From Anaerolinea sp. (GTDB taxonomy: Bacteria > Chloroflexota > Anaerolineae > Anaerolineales > Anaerolineaceae), in contig PNON01000001.1 in NCBI GenBank assembly GCA_013824865.1, positions 1 through 64,000 of the forward strand: 64,000 nucleotides of DNA. Reading direction: 5' to 3'. The translations under genes were made by a program, and so were the position numbers. Positions 17,732 to 27,048 of the stretch are shown here, piece by piece. The first letter of the stretch is position 1, and the number at the start of each line of letters is the position of its first letter. The notes beneath the pieces are model-generated. The model was not told the DNA's origin, searched no databases, and was given only the letters and a program-made list of their open reading frames with translations.

Positions 17732-18631
17732 TTACTCTTTATTGGCTTTGATGAAGTTGCTCAGCAGACCGGTAAATTCCATGGGGAAAATAAACTTGGT
17801 GGAAGAACCGGAAGCCATATTCCTGAGGGTTTCAAAATATTGTACCGTGAGCGCTTTTTGATCCACACCTTTGGCGACCTCATTGATCTTTTCCAGAGCG
17901 CTGGAGTAGCCTTCAGCCCGCAGCAATTGAGACATTTTATCGCCTTCAGCTCGCAGGATGTTGGACTGTTTATCGCCTTCAGCATTCAAGATGGCGGCTT
18001 GTCTCTCACCATCCGCCACATTGATCGCCGCGGCGCGTTGGCCTTCAGATTCGGTAACAACAGCTCGACGAATACGTTCTGCTGTGAGCTGCCTGTTCAT
18101 CGAATCCTGAACGTCCTTGGGCGGGATGATCTCGCGGATTTCCACATTGGTTACTTTAACACCCCAGCGCTCGGTGACTTCATCCAGGCGGGTGCGTAAT
18201 AGATTGTTGATATGCTCCCGTTCTGAAAGGACAGAATCGAGCATAATACCGCCAATAACTGACCTTAAAGTTGTTGAGGCCATACCCTGGGCGGCCATTT
18301 CGAAATTGCCGACCTGCACTACACTATCGGTCGGTGTCATCACTTTAAAGTACCATAGAAAATCGATGGAGATGGGCGCATTATCTTTGGTGATGCTCAC
18401 CTGGTGTGGGATATCACGCACCTGTTCGCGCAGATCGACTTTCACCGGACGATCAATGAATGGGATGAGCAATACCAGCCCGGGGCCTTTATCTCCGATG
18501 CAGCGCCCCAATCGGAAGACCACCAGGCGGTTATATTCTGGTACTACTTTGATGGCGTTGACCAAAAAAACCAAAACCAACAAAACAACCACACCAACAA
18601 GACACAAAATGAGGTATTGAGGATCGTTCAT
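17732..18631 (-). CDS. SPFH/Band 7 (stomatin-like) membrane protein
   Basis: A 299-residue stomatin-like protein: an N-terminal membrane helix ('YLILCLVGVVVLLVLVFLV'), the Band 7 domain ('VVPEYNRLVVFRLGRCIGDKGPG' onward), and an alanine/glutamate-rich coiled-coil region with repeats like 'EGQRAAAINVADGERQAAILNAEGDKQ'. Such proteins form large oligomeric rings in the membrane and are linked to membrane microdomains and protease control. It follows the NfeD gene by 12 bp on the same strand; this pairing is a conserved bacterial operon and the two proteins are expected to work together. Confidence 0.93.
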   Translation of the reverse strand: MNDPQYLILCLVGVVVLLVLVFLVNAIKVVPEYNRLVVFRLGRCIGDKGPGLVLLIPFIDRPVKVDLREQVRDIPHQVSITKDNAPISIDFLWYFKVMTPTDSVVQVGNFEMAAQGMASTTLRSVIGGIMLDSVLSEREHINNLLRTRLDEVTERWGVKVTNVEIREIIPPKDVQDSMNRQLTAERIRRAVVTESEGQRAAAINVADGERQAAILNAEGDKQSNILRAEGDKMSQLLRAEGYSSALEKINEVAKGVDQKALTVQYFETLRNMASGSSTKFIFPMEFTGLLSNFIKANKE

Positions 18632-18643
18632 TCTTTCTCCTTA

Positions 18644-19258
18644 CTATGATTGATTGGGAGATTGGGGGGAAATCTCCGCAACCTCCAGGATATATCCATT
18701 TCTGGACACGACCACCACTTTTTTATTTTCCGCTATTGGGCGGTCACTGCAAGCAGTCCACAGCTCACCGAAAAGCTGCACTGTTCCTTCAGTGTGCACC
18801 CTGGTGCGGGTTTCACCAATCGCACCAACAGTATCCACCAGCTTATTCTGCGGTTTGGAAGTGATCGCATCCCAGCCTTTACGCAGCACCATCCAGAAGA
18901 AACCCACCAGCAAGAGGTTCACCACCACCGCCAGGATCGGATGGACAGCAGGGCGCCAGCCTTTTTCTACGAACAGGAAGGTGCTGCCGAGAGTGATGGC
19001 CAGCAAGGCGATGATGAAATGGTACCATTTGCCGGTTTTGCGTAACGCCAGAATGAATGGAAAGACGCCGACGATAAGCAGAGCCAGCGCGAACCAGTTG
19101 AAGGCGAGTTGGGTGATCTGCCAGCCGGCGATGATGAGCAGGGATAGACCAATCACTTCCAACACGCCTGTGCCAGGTGAAAAAAGCGCCAGGATGGCAA
19201 TCAGGAATCCGATGACCAGCACGAGATAAGCCACGTTTGGATTAATGAGCAAGTCCAT
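18644..19258 (-). CDS. NfeD-family membrane protein
   Basis: A 204-residue protein with four membrane helices in the first two thirds (for example 'VAYLVLVIGFLIAILALF', 'LLLVGFFWMVLRKGW') and a small beta-rich C-terminal domain ('DTVGAIGETRTRVHTEGTVQLFGELW') typical of the NfeD OB-fold. It is the usual partner of the SPFH protein encoded 12 bp downstream. The track start at 19327 is too early: AGAAAGGA precedes ATG 19258. This is the short NfeD type, lacking the serine-protease domain of long versions. Confidence 0.88.
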   Translation of the reverse strand: MDLLINPNVAYLVLVIGFLIAILALFSPGTGVLEVIGLSLLIIAGWQITQLAFNWFALALLIVGVFPFILALRKTGKWYHFIIALLAITLGSTFLFVEKGWRPAVHPILAVVVNLLLVGFFWMVLRKGWDAITSKPQNKLVDTVGAIGETRTRVHTEGTVQLFGELWTACSDRPIAENKKVVVVSRNGYILEVAEISPQSPNQS

Positions 19259-19432
19259 ATTTTCCTTTCTCATTATCATTATACATACATTGGGCCTTGT
19301 ATCCAACAAGAACACATGGGAAAGCACAAGTAATGAAACGCATTAGAACAGGATCAAGCAAGCTGACCTGATTGCATCTGAAACGGAGTAAAATTAAGAA
19401 TATGACCCCTATCATGGTAAAAGGATGAGCTA

Positions 19433-20275
19433 ATGACTGGATCAACCCACCCACCTGTAGACTTATCGATCAACACAGACCTGGCGCGCCAGATTCTCAC
19501 CGGATTCATACGCAGTGAGCTGGAAAAGGCAGGCATTCAGAAGGCAATCCTGGGTCTCTCTGGTGGATTGGATTCCGCGCTGGTATGTTTCCTGGCAGCC
19601 GAAGCGCTCGGCAGGGAAAATGTGCTGGCTGTCCGCATGCCATACCGAACTTCATCCCAGGATTCGCTGGATCACGCGCAGCAGGTGATTGACCTACTGG
19701 GCGTGCAATCGGTCACTGTACCAATCACCGAGATGGCCGATTCGCTGATTAATCTTTACCCGGACATGGACAATACCCGCCGCGGGAATATTATGGCACG
19801 CATGCGTATGATCGTACTTTATGATCTATCAGCAGCGCAGCACGGGTTGGTGATCGGTACCGGCAACAAGACCGAAATCTTGCTCGGTTATTCCACCCTT
19901 TATGGGGATACCGCCTGTGCCATTAACCCTCTGGGCGATTTGTATAAAACCCAGGTACGCCAGCTCGCACGTGAGATGGGAGTGCCAGAGGTGATCCTTG
20001 CCAAGCCACCCACCGCCGACCTGTTTATAGGTCAAACGGATGAAGGCGACCTGGGGTACTCCTATGCTGAAGTGGATCAACTGCTTTACCTGCTGGTTGA
20101 CCAACGTAATTCCATTCAAGACTGTGTAGAGGTTGGTTTCAGCAAAGACTTCGTGGAGAAAGTGGTGGAGCGCATCCACCGCAGCCAGTTTAAACGGGTT
20201 ATGCCACCGATTGCCAAGTTGACTGATCGCACTATGGGTTACGATTTTCTGCATCTGCGGGACTGGGGACCTTAG
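19433..20275 (+). CDS. nadE: NH3-dependent NAD+ synthetase
   Basis: A 280-residue enzyme that amidates deamido-NAD to NAD, the last step of NAD biosynthesis. The ATP pyrophosphatase P-loop 'LGLSGGLDSALV' lies at about residue 40, with 'IGTGNKTEILLGYSTLYGD' and 'PPTADLFIGQTDEGDLG' further on. There is no N-terminal glutaminase domain, so it should use free ammonia. AAGGA precedes the ATG. The next reading frame (truncated MFS) starts 6 bp downstream. Confidence 0.95.
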   Translation: MTGSTHPPVDLSINTDLARQILTGFIRSELEKAGIQKAILGLSGGLDSALVCFLAAEALGRENVLAVRMPYRTSSQDSLDHAQQVIDLLGVQSVTVPITEMADSLINLYPDMDNTRRGNIMARMRMIVLYDLSAAQHGLVIGTGNKTEILLGYSTLYGDTACAINPLGDLYKTQVRQLAREMGVPEVILAKPPTADLFIGQTDEGDLGYSYAEVDQLLYLLVDQRNSIQDCVEVGFSKDFVEKVVERIHRSQFKRVMPPIAKLTDRTMGYDFLHLRDWGP

Positions 20276-20280
20276 CAGCT

Positions 20281-20952
20281 GTGGTAGTTCCCCCTTCATT
20301 AAGGAGGCGGCCATTCCGGCTGTTGTGGATCGGGCTGATCATTTCCATCAACGGGTCTCAAATGCAGCAATGGGCGCTATACTGGCACATCCGGCAGCTT
20401 ACCGATCAACCCATCGCAGTGAGTGTGCTGGGACTGGTGCGCTTTGTTCCGATCGTGATATTGTCGCTGTTTGCCGGGGTAATTGCAGACAGGTTCAATC
20501 GCCAGAAGCTGGTGATCGTTACCCAGGTTGCACTGGGGTTGGTGGCACTGACACTGGGTTTGATGACCTATTTCAATGTCATTAGTTTAAGGGCAATCTA
20601 TATACTGTCTATCGTTCAATCTGTGGCCATCACATTTGATCTTCCAGCCAGGCAGGCTATCATACCCAACCTGGTCACCCCGGAGGAGCTTCCCAACGCC
20701 TACAGTATGAACTCCATCTCTCACAAAGTGGGAGCCATCGTGGGATCCGGCATCAGCGGAATGGTGATTGCTTATCTTGGGCTGCAGTGGGTGTACTGGT
20801 TCAACGCAGTATCCTACCTGGTGGTGGTCAGCGCGGTGGTGATAATGGGGACGATTTCCATGAAGGTAATCAAGAAGCCTTTGCGATTTGACCTGATCCG
20901 GGTGGATATCCGGGAAGGTTTACGCTTTATGCACTTTAACCCAAAAGGGTAA
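20281..20952 (+). pseudogene. MFS exporter, N-terminal half only
   Basis: A 223-residue protein matching the first six helices of an enterobactin-exporter/MFS_3-type permease ('QMQQWALYWHIRQLTDQP', 'GVIADRFNRQKLVIV', 'TFDLPARQAIIPNLV'). Full-length relatives have about 400 residues and twelve helices. The frame ends at '...GLRFMHFNPKG' and the ABC-F gene end lies 40 bp further on, so the C-terminal half is absent in every frame. It begins with GTG 6 bp after nadE. Most likely a remnant left by a deletion; a six-helix product could be made but is unlikely to function as a normal transporter. Confidence 0.75.
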
Positions 20953-20992
20953 TTATCCAATATGTAGATTCATTTAATGCAGAAACGATGAA

Positions 20993-22879
20993 TTAACGTT
21001 CGATCAAAGCGCCCCATTCATCCATCAAGCGGGTATGCTCCTCTTCCATGCGGACGTAATCACTGCCGAGCTGTTGTACCTTTCCGGCATCTCCAGTTGA
21101 CTTAGCCAGCTGCGTTGTGATGGCTGCCAGTGATTTTTCGGATTCAGCGATGCGTTTTTCCAGCTCGGAGAGCTTTTTTTGTTTCTTCCAGGGAGAGAGG
21201 CTGGGGTTTGATTTCTGAGCCGCCTGGTTTTTATCTTTTTCCAACCGCGGTATGGTAATTGTGGGCTGGGTGGCAGCCTGAACGCTCTTATACTCGCTAT
21301 ATGTGCCGGTGAAAGTTTTGAGCAAACGTTCATCCGGGCAGACTTCCCATATCTGCGTAGACAGGGCATCAATCAGGTAGCGGTCATGGGAGACGAGCAG
21401 GATGGTGCCTTTGTATTCAGAGAGAACAGACTGCAATATTTCCTGGGATGGCAGATCCAGGTGGTTGGTGGGTTCATCCAGCAGCAGCAGGTTGTAATTT
21501 TGGAGGGCAAGTTTTGCCAGCGCCAGGCGGCCACGTTCACCGCCTGAGAGCAGGCTAACGGGTTTGAAGACATCATCACCGGTAAAGAGGAATTTGGCCA
21601 GATAATCGCGAATGTCTCCTGGCAGCATGGAAGGAGTGATTGAATTAATCTCTTCCATCAAGGTGAGAGCGGGGTTTAAGCCCTCATGAGCCTGGGCAAA
21701 GTAACCGACGGACAAAGAGGCACCCAGGTCCACCTCACCGGCGAAGGGCGGCAGCTGGTTCAGAATGGTCTTTAAGAAGGTGGTCTTACCCGCGCCATTG
21801 GGTCCGATGATGGCTGCGCATTCCAGGCGTTTGAAGGTCAAGTCTGGTACTTTGAAAAGCGGGTTGCCTTCGTCAGCGTAACCCACCTGCAAACCGTAGG
21901 TGCGCAGCACCAGGTTGCCAGAACGACCACCACTCTGGATGCCGAAGTGCAGAGAACGGCTCTTGTGCGGTTTTGCGAGCTGGCTTTCCGCCAGCAGCCG
22001 TTCGAGTCGTTTGAGCCGCCCTTGAGCCTGGCGGGTGTTCTGCCCGGCCATGTTGCGCCGGATGTAGTCTTCTTCCTTATCTACGAACTCACGTTGAGCT
22101 TCATATTCCAACGCCAGGCGGCGATAGCGTTCCTCGCGCTGCTTAAGGTAAGCGGAATAATTACCACGGAAGACTTCCAGGTCAGGCGACATTTCAAAGA
22201 CAGTGTTGGCTACCTGGTCAATGAAATAGCGATCGTGTGAAACGAATAAGACCGCCCCGCCCCACTCTTTGAGGAAATTTTCCAGCCACTCAACAGCATC
22301 AATATCCAAATGGTTGGTAGGTTCATCCAACAGTAACAGGTCGGGGTTGGAGAGCAGCAGCTTCGCCAGCAAGGCACGTGTGCGCTGTCCGCCGGAGAGA
22401 TGCTTAAGCGGTCGGTGAAAATCAGCTTTGGTAAAGCCCAACCCGGTGAGGGTCATCTTGATCTGATTTTCATAACTATAGCCACCCATATGTTCAAAAA
22501 GGATTTGTAACCGACCGTAGCGTTCCAGGTCACCTGGATCAGCTTCCCCGTGACTGATGTGCTCTTCCAGTCCAGTCAGTTCCTCCTGGCGGGTTCGCAG
22601 TTCACTGAAAACCAGCATGCATTCTTCCCACAGGTGATTATCGGAGTCAAAAACGGCTTCCTGCGGGAGATAGCCAATACGGATATTTTTGGCAAAATGG
22701 ATTGAACCTGAAGACGCTTCGTCCATTTTGAGCAGGATGCGCAATAAAGTGGTCTTGCCAATCCCGTTGGCGCCTACCAGGGCGATCCGCGCGCGGTGAG
22801 GGATGCTGAAGCTGATACCAGAGAACAGGTCTTCAGCCCCGAATGACTTACCAAGGGCGGTGGCGGTGAGCAGCGGCAT
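20993..22879 (-). CDS. ABC-F family ATPase (translation factor type)
   Basis: A 628-residue protein with two ABC ATPase domains and no membrane helices. The first has 'GANGIGKTTLL', 'LSGGQRTRALLAKLLL' and 'LLLLDEPTNHLD'; the second has 'GPNGAGKTTFLK', 'LSGGERGRLALAKLAL' and a second LDEPTNHLD. An arginine/glutamate-rich inter-domain linker and a C-terminal coiled coil ('KKQKKLSELEKRIAESEKSL') follow the Uup/EttA pattern. ABC-F proteins act on the ribosome. The track start at 22978 is too early: ATG 22879 begins the conserved 'MPLLTATALGKSFG'. It has no Shine-Dalgarno but a TGT-TATACT element whose predicted start site is the A of this ATG. Confidence 0.93.
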   Translation of the reverse strand: MPLLTATALGKSFGAEDLFSGISFSIPHRARIALVGANGIGKTTLLRILLKMDEASSGSIHFAKNIRIGYLPQEAVFDSDNHLWEECMLVFSELRTRQEELTGLEEHISHGEADPGDLERYGRLQILFEHMGGYSYENQIKMTLTGLGFTKADFHRPLKHLSGGQRTRALLAKLLLSNPDLLLLDEPTNHLDIDAVEWLENFLKEWGGAVLFVSHDRYFIDQVANTVFEMSPDLEVFRGNYSAYLKQREERYRRLALEYEAQREFVDKEEDYIRRNMAGQNTRQAQGRLKRLERLLAESQLAKPHKSRSLHFGIQSGGRSGNLVLRTYGLQVGYADEGNPLFKVPDLTFKRLECAAIIGPNGAGKTTFLKTILNQLPPFAGEVDLGASLSVGYFAQAHEGLNPALTLMEEINSITPSMLPGDIRDYLAKFLFTGDDVFKPVSLLSGGERGRLALAKLALQNYNLLLLDEPTNHLDLPSQEILQSVLSEYKGTILLVSHDRYLIDALSTQIWEVCPDERLLKTFTGTYSEYKSVQAATQPTITIPRLEKDKNQAAQKSNPSLSPWKKQKKLSELEKRIAESEKSLAAITTQLAKSTGDAGKVQQLGSDYVRMEEEHTRLMDEWGALIER

Positions 22880-22885
22880 GCCCAA

Positions 22886-22903
22886 AGTATAACATGGTAG
22901 AAT
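22886..22903. promoter_or_regulatory. Back-to-back extended -10 promoters of two divergent leaderless genes
   Basis: On the minus strand TGT-TATACT (22894-22886) lies 6 nt before the ABC-F ATG. On the plus strand TGG-TAGAAT (22895-22903) lies 7 nt before the ATG at 22911. The two nine-base elements abut without a gap, and neither gene has a Shine-Dalgarno sequence. Confidence 0.6.
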
Positions 22904-22910
22904 TAATCTC

Positions 22911-23921
22911 ATGAAAAAATGGATATTCTGGCTGGGGATGCTCATCAGCGTGGCGCTGATGTATTTTTCTCTACGCAAATTGAATCTCCTCGAAGCCTGG
23001 CATACCCTGCAAACTGCACAATATCTGTGGTTGATCCCCGGTGTGGCGGTTTATTTTGTGGCGGTGTGGGTACGTGCCTGGCGCTGGCACTACTTGTTGC
23101 GTCCATTGAAACAAATTTCCACCCGGGCAATGTTCCCGGTGGTGGCCATTGGCTATATGGGCAATAATATCTACCCCTACCGCGCAGGTGAGGTGTTGCG
23201 CGCGGCGGTGTTGAAGCGCAGGGAAGGTGTACCGATCTCAGCATCCCTGGCAACCATTATTGTGGAACGGGTTTTCGATGGGGTGGTGATGCTGGCTTTC
23301 GTGTTCCTCAACCTGAATGAGCTTTCCAAACTTACCGGCAGTTCAGGTTTCATCGGCGATATTAGATCACTGGCAATTGTAGGCGCAGTGATCTTTATCG
23401 GGGTGCTGCTGGTGTTTCTGTTGGCTGCCATGTTCCCGCGGGTAACCCGTCACCTGGTGGATTGGGTGAATGGGCGGCTGGTACCAGTCAAGTTGCGGGC
23501 GAAGGTGGAAGGGTTGGCATACCGATTCCTGGACGGGCTGGAGGCGCTGCGCTCTCCATTGGATGCGTTGATGATCTTCTTCACCTCTGTCATCATCTGG
23601 CTGTTGGAAACGGGAAAATATTGGTTTGTGATGCACGCATTCCCGTTCGAGGTCAGCTTTTTTGCTCTGATGTTGATGAATGGGATCGTCAACCTGGCGA
23701 CCACCATACCCTCGGCGCCTGGCTATATAGGCACATTCGACGCACCCGGTATTGCCCTGTTAAAGGCATACAACGTTCCCAATGCGGTGGCTGTAGGGTA
23801 CACGTTAGTGCTGCATGCAGCCTTATGGCTGCCCATCACCGCGCTGGGGTTATACTATTTCACCCGAGAAGGATTGCAGTGGGGCATAGTACCCGAGGAT
23901 AACAGCGAGGTGCAGGCGTGA
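22911..23921 (+). CDS. Flippase-like membrane protein (LPG synthase TM / UPF0104 family)
   Basis: A 336-residue integral membrane protein with about eight helices. Conserved family segments are 'VWVRAWRWHYLLRPL', 'IGYMGNNIYPYRAGEVLRA' and 'IIVERVFDGVVML', matching the membrane part of lysylphosphatidylglycerol synthases and the UPF0104 proteins. Members move or modify lipids or polyprenyl-linked sugars; no aminoacyl-transfer domain is present, so a flippase-like role is more likely. Its TGA overlaps the ATG of the next gene, so the two are coupled. Probably leaderless. Confidence 0.85.
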   Translation: MKKWIFWLGMLISVALMYFSLRKLNLLEAWHTLQTAQYLWLIPGVAVYFVAVWVRAWRWHYLLRPLKQISTRAMFPVVAIGYMGNNIYPYRAGEVLRAAVLKRREGVPISASLATIIVERVFDGVVMLAFVFLNLNELSKLTGSSGFIGDIRSLAIVGAVIFIGVLLVFLLAAMFPRVTRHLVDWVNGRLVPVKLRAKVEGLAYRFLDGLEALRSPLDALMIFFTSVIIWLLETGKYWFVMHAFPFEVSFFALMLMNGIVNLATTIPSAPGYIGTFDAPGIALLKAYNVPNAVAVGYTLVLHAALWLPITALGLYYFTREGLQWGIVPEDNSEVQA

Positions 23922-25222
23922 TGGATCAAAGAGTTGCGGTGATCGGGGCAGGGCTGGGAGGAATGGCGGCAGCATACGACCTGGCAAAAGCAGGCAAGGA
24001 TGTTACCATCTTTGAAGCAGCCGGGCATGTTGGGGGATTGGCAGCAGGTTTTAAGGAACCCCACTGGGGTTGGACGGTGGAGAAGTTTTACCATCATTGG
24101 TTCGCCAGTGACAGCCACATGCTAGGGTTGATCAAAGAGTTGGGGTTGGATGACCAGGTGTTATTTCTGCGACCCTATACCGTGATGTACTATAAAGGTA
24201 AGTTTTATCCATTCGATTCGATCCTGGCCGCATTGCTGTACCCTGGATTGGGGTGGGGCATCAACAAGATCCGATTTGGTTTGGTGGGGCTGTTTCTACG
24301 GCTGTCGACGAACTGGAAAGTTCTGGAAACCACCACTGTCGACGCCTGGATGCGTAAATGGGCTGGCAAAAAAGTCTATGAACAGATGTGGGAACCAATG
24401 TTGATTGGTAAATTCGGAGAGACGTTCTCCAGCCAGGTAAATATGGCCTGGTTGTGGGCAAGGTTGCACGTGCGCACTACCCAGCTGGGCACATTCAAAG
24501 GCGGTTTCCAGCGATTCGCGGATTTGTTCGCGGAACGGCTGCAGGAAATGGGAGTGACGATCGAGTTGAACACTCCCATTGTATCCGTTCAGCCATCTGA
24601 TTCATCTAGGCTGGGTCTGCAGGTGAATGGGGAAAAGCGCATGTTCGACCAGTGTCTGGTAACGACTTCGCCAGCCCTGCTGGCAAAAATCGCTCCATCC
24701 CTGCCTGAGGATTATCTAAAAGGTTTGCTGGCATTAAAAAGCATGGGCGCGGTCGTGATGATCTTATCGCTTAACCAGCCTCTGTCAACAGATGGGTATT
24801 ACTGGTACAACATCCCCAAGAGCGCTGGTTTCCCTTTCCTTTCGCTGGTGGAGCATACTAATTTCATTACATCTGCGCATTATGGAGGGGATAACATTGT
24901 GTATATCGGGGACTATCTGGAAGTGGGGCATGAGTACTATAATTTAACTCCGAAAGAATTGCTGCAGCGTTTCATCCCTGGTATCCAGAGTATTAATCCA
25001 CAATTCAAGGAGAGCTGGGTGAGTAAGGTGTGGGTCAACAGTACGAATTACGCGCAGCCAGTCCCCACGATAAATCATTCCCGTAACATCCCAACTATCG
25101 AAACGCCCATCCATGGATTATTCTTTGCCAGCATGAGCCAGGTTTACCCTTGGGATCGCGGGACGAACTTCGCGGTGGAGATCGGCCGACGGGCGGTTCG
25201 ACTAATGATGCATTGCATGTAA
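23921..25222 (+). CDS. FAD-dependent amine-oxidase/desaturase-like oxidoreductase
   Basis: A 433-residue flavoprotein with an N-terminal dinucleotide-binding motif 'VAVIGAGLGGMAAAYDLAKAG' followed by 'FEAAGHVGGLAAGF', the pattern of the phytoene-desaturase/protoporphyrinogen-oxidase superfamily. The C-terminus closes the FAD site ('DRGTNFAVEIGRRAVRLM'). The substrate is not deducible. Translational coupling to the flippase-like gene (TGATG) suggests a role in cell-envelope lipid or glycan metabolism. ATG 23921 is preferred over the overlapping GTG 23918. Confidence 0.85.
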   Translation: MDQRVAVIGAGLGGMAAAYDLAKAGKDVTIFEAAGHVGGLAAGFKEPHWGWTVEKFYHHWFASDSHMLGLIKELGLDDQVLFLRPYTVMYYKGKFYPFDSILAALLYPGLGWGINKIRFGLVGLFLRLSTNWKVLETTTVDAWMRKWAGKKVYEQMWEPMLIGKFGETFSSQVNMAWLWARLHVRTTQLGTFKGGFQRFADLFAERLQEMGVTIELNTPIVSVQPSDSSRLGLQVNGEKRMFDQCLVTTSPALLAKIAPSLPEDYLKGLLALKSMGAVVMILSLNQPLSTDGYYWYNIPKSAGFPFLSLVEHTNFITSAHYGGDNIVYIGDYLEVGHEYYNLTPKELLQRFIPGIQSINPQFKESWVSKVWVNSTNYAQPVPTINHSRNIPTIETPIHGLFFASMSQVYPWDRGTNFAVEIGRRAVRLMMHCM

Positions 25223-25663
25223 ACGAGATTCCGATTTTGGCGCATGGCAACCCAACAGACCAGGCATTGCGATTCAAATCATTTTTAGAACGTATTTTCA
25301 AGAATTATCCACGTTCAGCTATGCGATGTGAGTCTGTGTCAGATATAGCCATTTTCCTAAATGTGCACCCATATATGGGGGATAAAAGTCATGTGGGAAT
25401 GCTGAAAAGATAATGTTAAAAAAGGTGGATATTTAACATTGAGCAACCTTAAAGATTCATAGATTTTTATAAACCCGTAGGGATTCCGACTTGTTATCCA
25501 GGCATCTCTCTGCTAGAATCCTATTGTCTCTGATTGTCAGGGAGCAATGTAACACCCCATAGCATTCCTAATACAATTTAATTCGTTTCCCATTTAATAC
25601 AAATGGGCTGGTATTTTTTACAATTTTTACCAGAAACACTCACCAAATAAGCTGGAGACGGTT
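25223..25663 (+). promoter_or_regulatory. Region upstream of dnaA with DnaA-box-like sites and a promoter
   Basis: A 440-bp stretch without a credible gene. It holds TTATCCACG (25305-25313) and TTATCCAGG (25494-25502), each one or two bases from the DnaA-box consensus TTATCCACA. The second overlaps the -35 of a promoter TTGTTA-N17-TAGAAT (25491-25519). This fits DnaA autoregulation. It could be part of oriC, but two boxes are too few to claim an origin. Confidence 0.4.
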
Positions 25664-27016
25664 ATGAATGCAGATCAAGCCTGGTTAGCGACAATGGGAC
25701 AATTGAAAATGGACATGTCGAAGGCTGCTTATGAGACATGGGTAAAAAATTGCGAATTGGTCTCTCATGCGGATGAAAGATTTACGATTGCCGTTCCCAA
25801 TCCATTTGCCCGCGACTGGTTGGAGAGCCGGCTATCCAGCACTGTAAATCGCATGTTGACAGGTTTCATGAATCTTCCCCAACAAGTGGATTTCGTATTG
25901 CAGCAGCACGAAATACAAAAAGATCATATCAGTATGCCAACTGAAATCATTCCAGCAGAGGCTTCCCCGGTAATTCTCCCAATATATAAAAAACTCGTCC
26001 GTATCAACCCGCGATACACATTTTCCAGTTTTGTCATCGGGCCATCCAATCGGCTGGCGCATGCCGCATCTATGGCAGTGGCTGAAAACCCGGCTGCGGC
26101 TTACAACCCTCTCTATCTCTATGGTGGCGTTGGATTGGGAAAAACACACCTCTTGCATGCCATTGGCAACCTGGGACAGCAACGGGGATTTCAGGTTTTA
26201 TATGTCACTTCTGAGGAATTTACCAACGACCTCATTCAAGCCATCCGCAATCATTCCACGCCGGACTTCCGCGACAGATACCGTGATGTAGATATTCTCC
26301 TCATCGATGACATCCAGTTCATTGCCGGAAAAGAGGCAACCCAGGAAGAGTTCTTCCATACCTTTAACGCGCTGCATGAAATGAACAAACAAATCGTCAT
26401 CTGCTCAGATCGGCCGCCAAGATCGTTGATCACTTTGGAAGAGCGGCTGCGTTCACGATTTGAGATGGGACTCACAGCTGATATTCAGACCCCCGACCTT
26501 GAGACACGTATTGCGATTTTACGCGCCAAGGCAGAGAAAGCCGGGAAAAAGATCCCGGCGGAAATTTTAGAGCTTATTGCCAGACGCTTCCAATCCAACA
26601 TCCGCGAGTTGGAAGGCGCCCTGAACCGGGTAATCGCCTTCTCCGATTTGAGTGGTCTGCCAGTCAATGGCCAGTTGGTGCAAACCGCTGTTTCTGATCT
26701 GATTCCAGCTTCAACATCGGTTGAGCCAGGACAGGTTATCAATACTGTGGCAAATGTGTTTAAAGTTACCAGGGACCGTTTGATCAGTAAAGACCGTTCC
26801 AGGGATATCGCCTTACCGCGGCAGGTGGCCATGTATATCATGCGCGAGGACGCAAATTTCTCCCTTCAGCAAATTGGCAATGAGCTGGGCGGGCGAGATC
26901 ACACAACAGTGATGTACGCCTGTGATAAGGTAGCCGGTCTGCTTAAGAAGGATGACCGGCTTCGCAAACAGGCGCACCATGTGCGTGAAATGTTGTTCGG
27001 CCCTACTTTTTCTTGA
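25664..27016 (+). CDS. dnaA: Chromosomal replication initiator DnaA
   Basis: A 450-residue DnaA with all four domains: helical domain I ('AWLATMGQLKMDMSKAAYETWVK'), a linker, the AAA+ domain III with Walker A 'GGVGLGKTHLLHA', Walker B 'ILLIDDIQFIAGKE' and an arginine-finger region, and domain IV with the DNA-binding signature 'LGGRDHTTVMYACDKV'. It binds DnaA boxes and opens the origin. dnaN, its usual downstream neighbour, is absent; the next genes run on the opposite strand. GGAGA precedes the ATG. Confidence 0.98.
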   Translation: MNADQAWLATMGQLKMDMSKAAYETWVKNCELVSHADERFTIAVPNPFARDWLESRLSSTVNRMLTGFMNLPQQVDFVLQQHEIQKDHISMPTEIIPAEASPVILPIYKKLVRINPRYTFSSFVIGPSNRLAHAASMAVAENPAAAYNPLYLYGGVGLGKTHLLHAIGNLGQQRGFQVLYVTSEEFTNDLIQAIRNHSTPDFRDRYRDVDILLIDDIQFIAGKEATQEEFFHTFNALHEMNKQIVICSDRPPRSLITLEERLRSRFEMGLTADIQTPDLETRIAILRAKAEKAGKKIPAEILELIARRFQSNIRELEGALNRVIAFSDLSGLPVNGQLVQTAVSDLIPASTSVEPGQVINTVANVFKVTRDRLISKDRSRDIALPRQVAMYIMREDANFSLQQIGNELGGRDHTTVMYACDKVAGLLKKDDRLRKQAHHVREMLFGPTFS

Positions 27017-27048
27017 TCATTTTTATTAATAATGGTTTTAACAAATGG

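Noticed and set aside
20930-20995. Frameshift restoring the missing half of the MFS gene
   Set aside because: All three frames were read; only 40 bp separate its stop from the next gene, so there is no room for the missing half.
25150-25413. 87-residue ORF before dnaA
   Set aside because: It starts inside the FAD oxidoreductase gene in another frame and has no recognisable domain.
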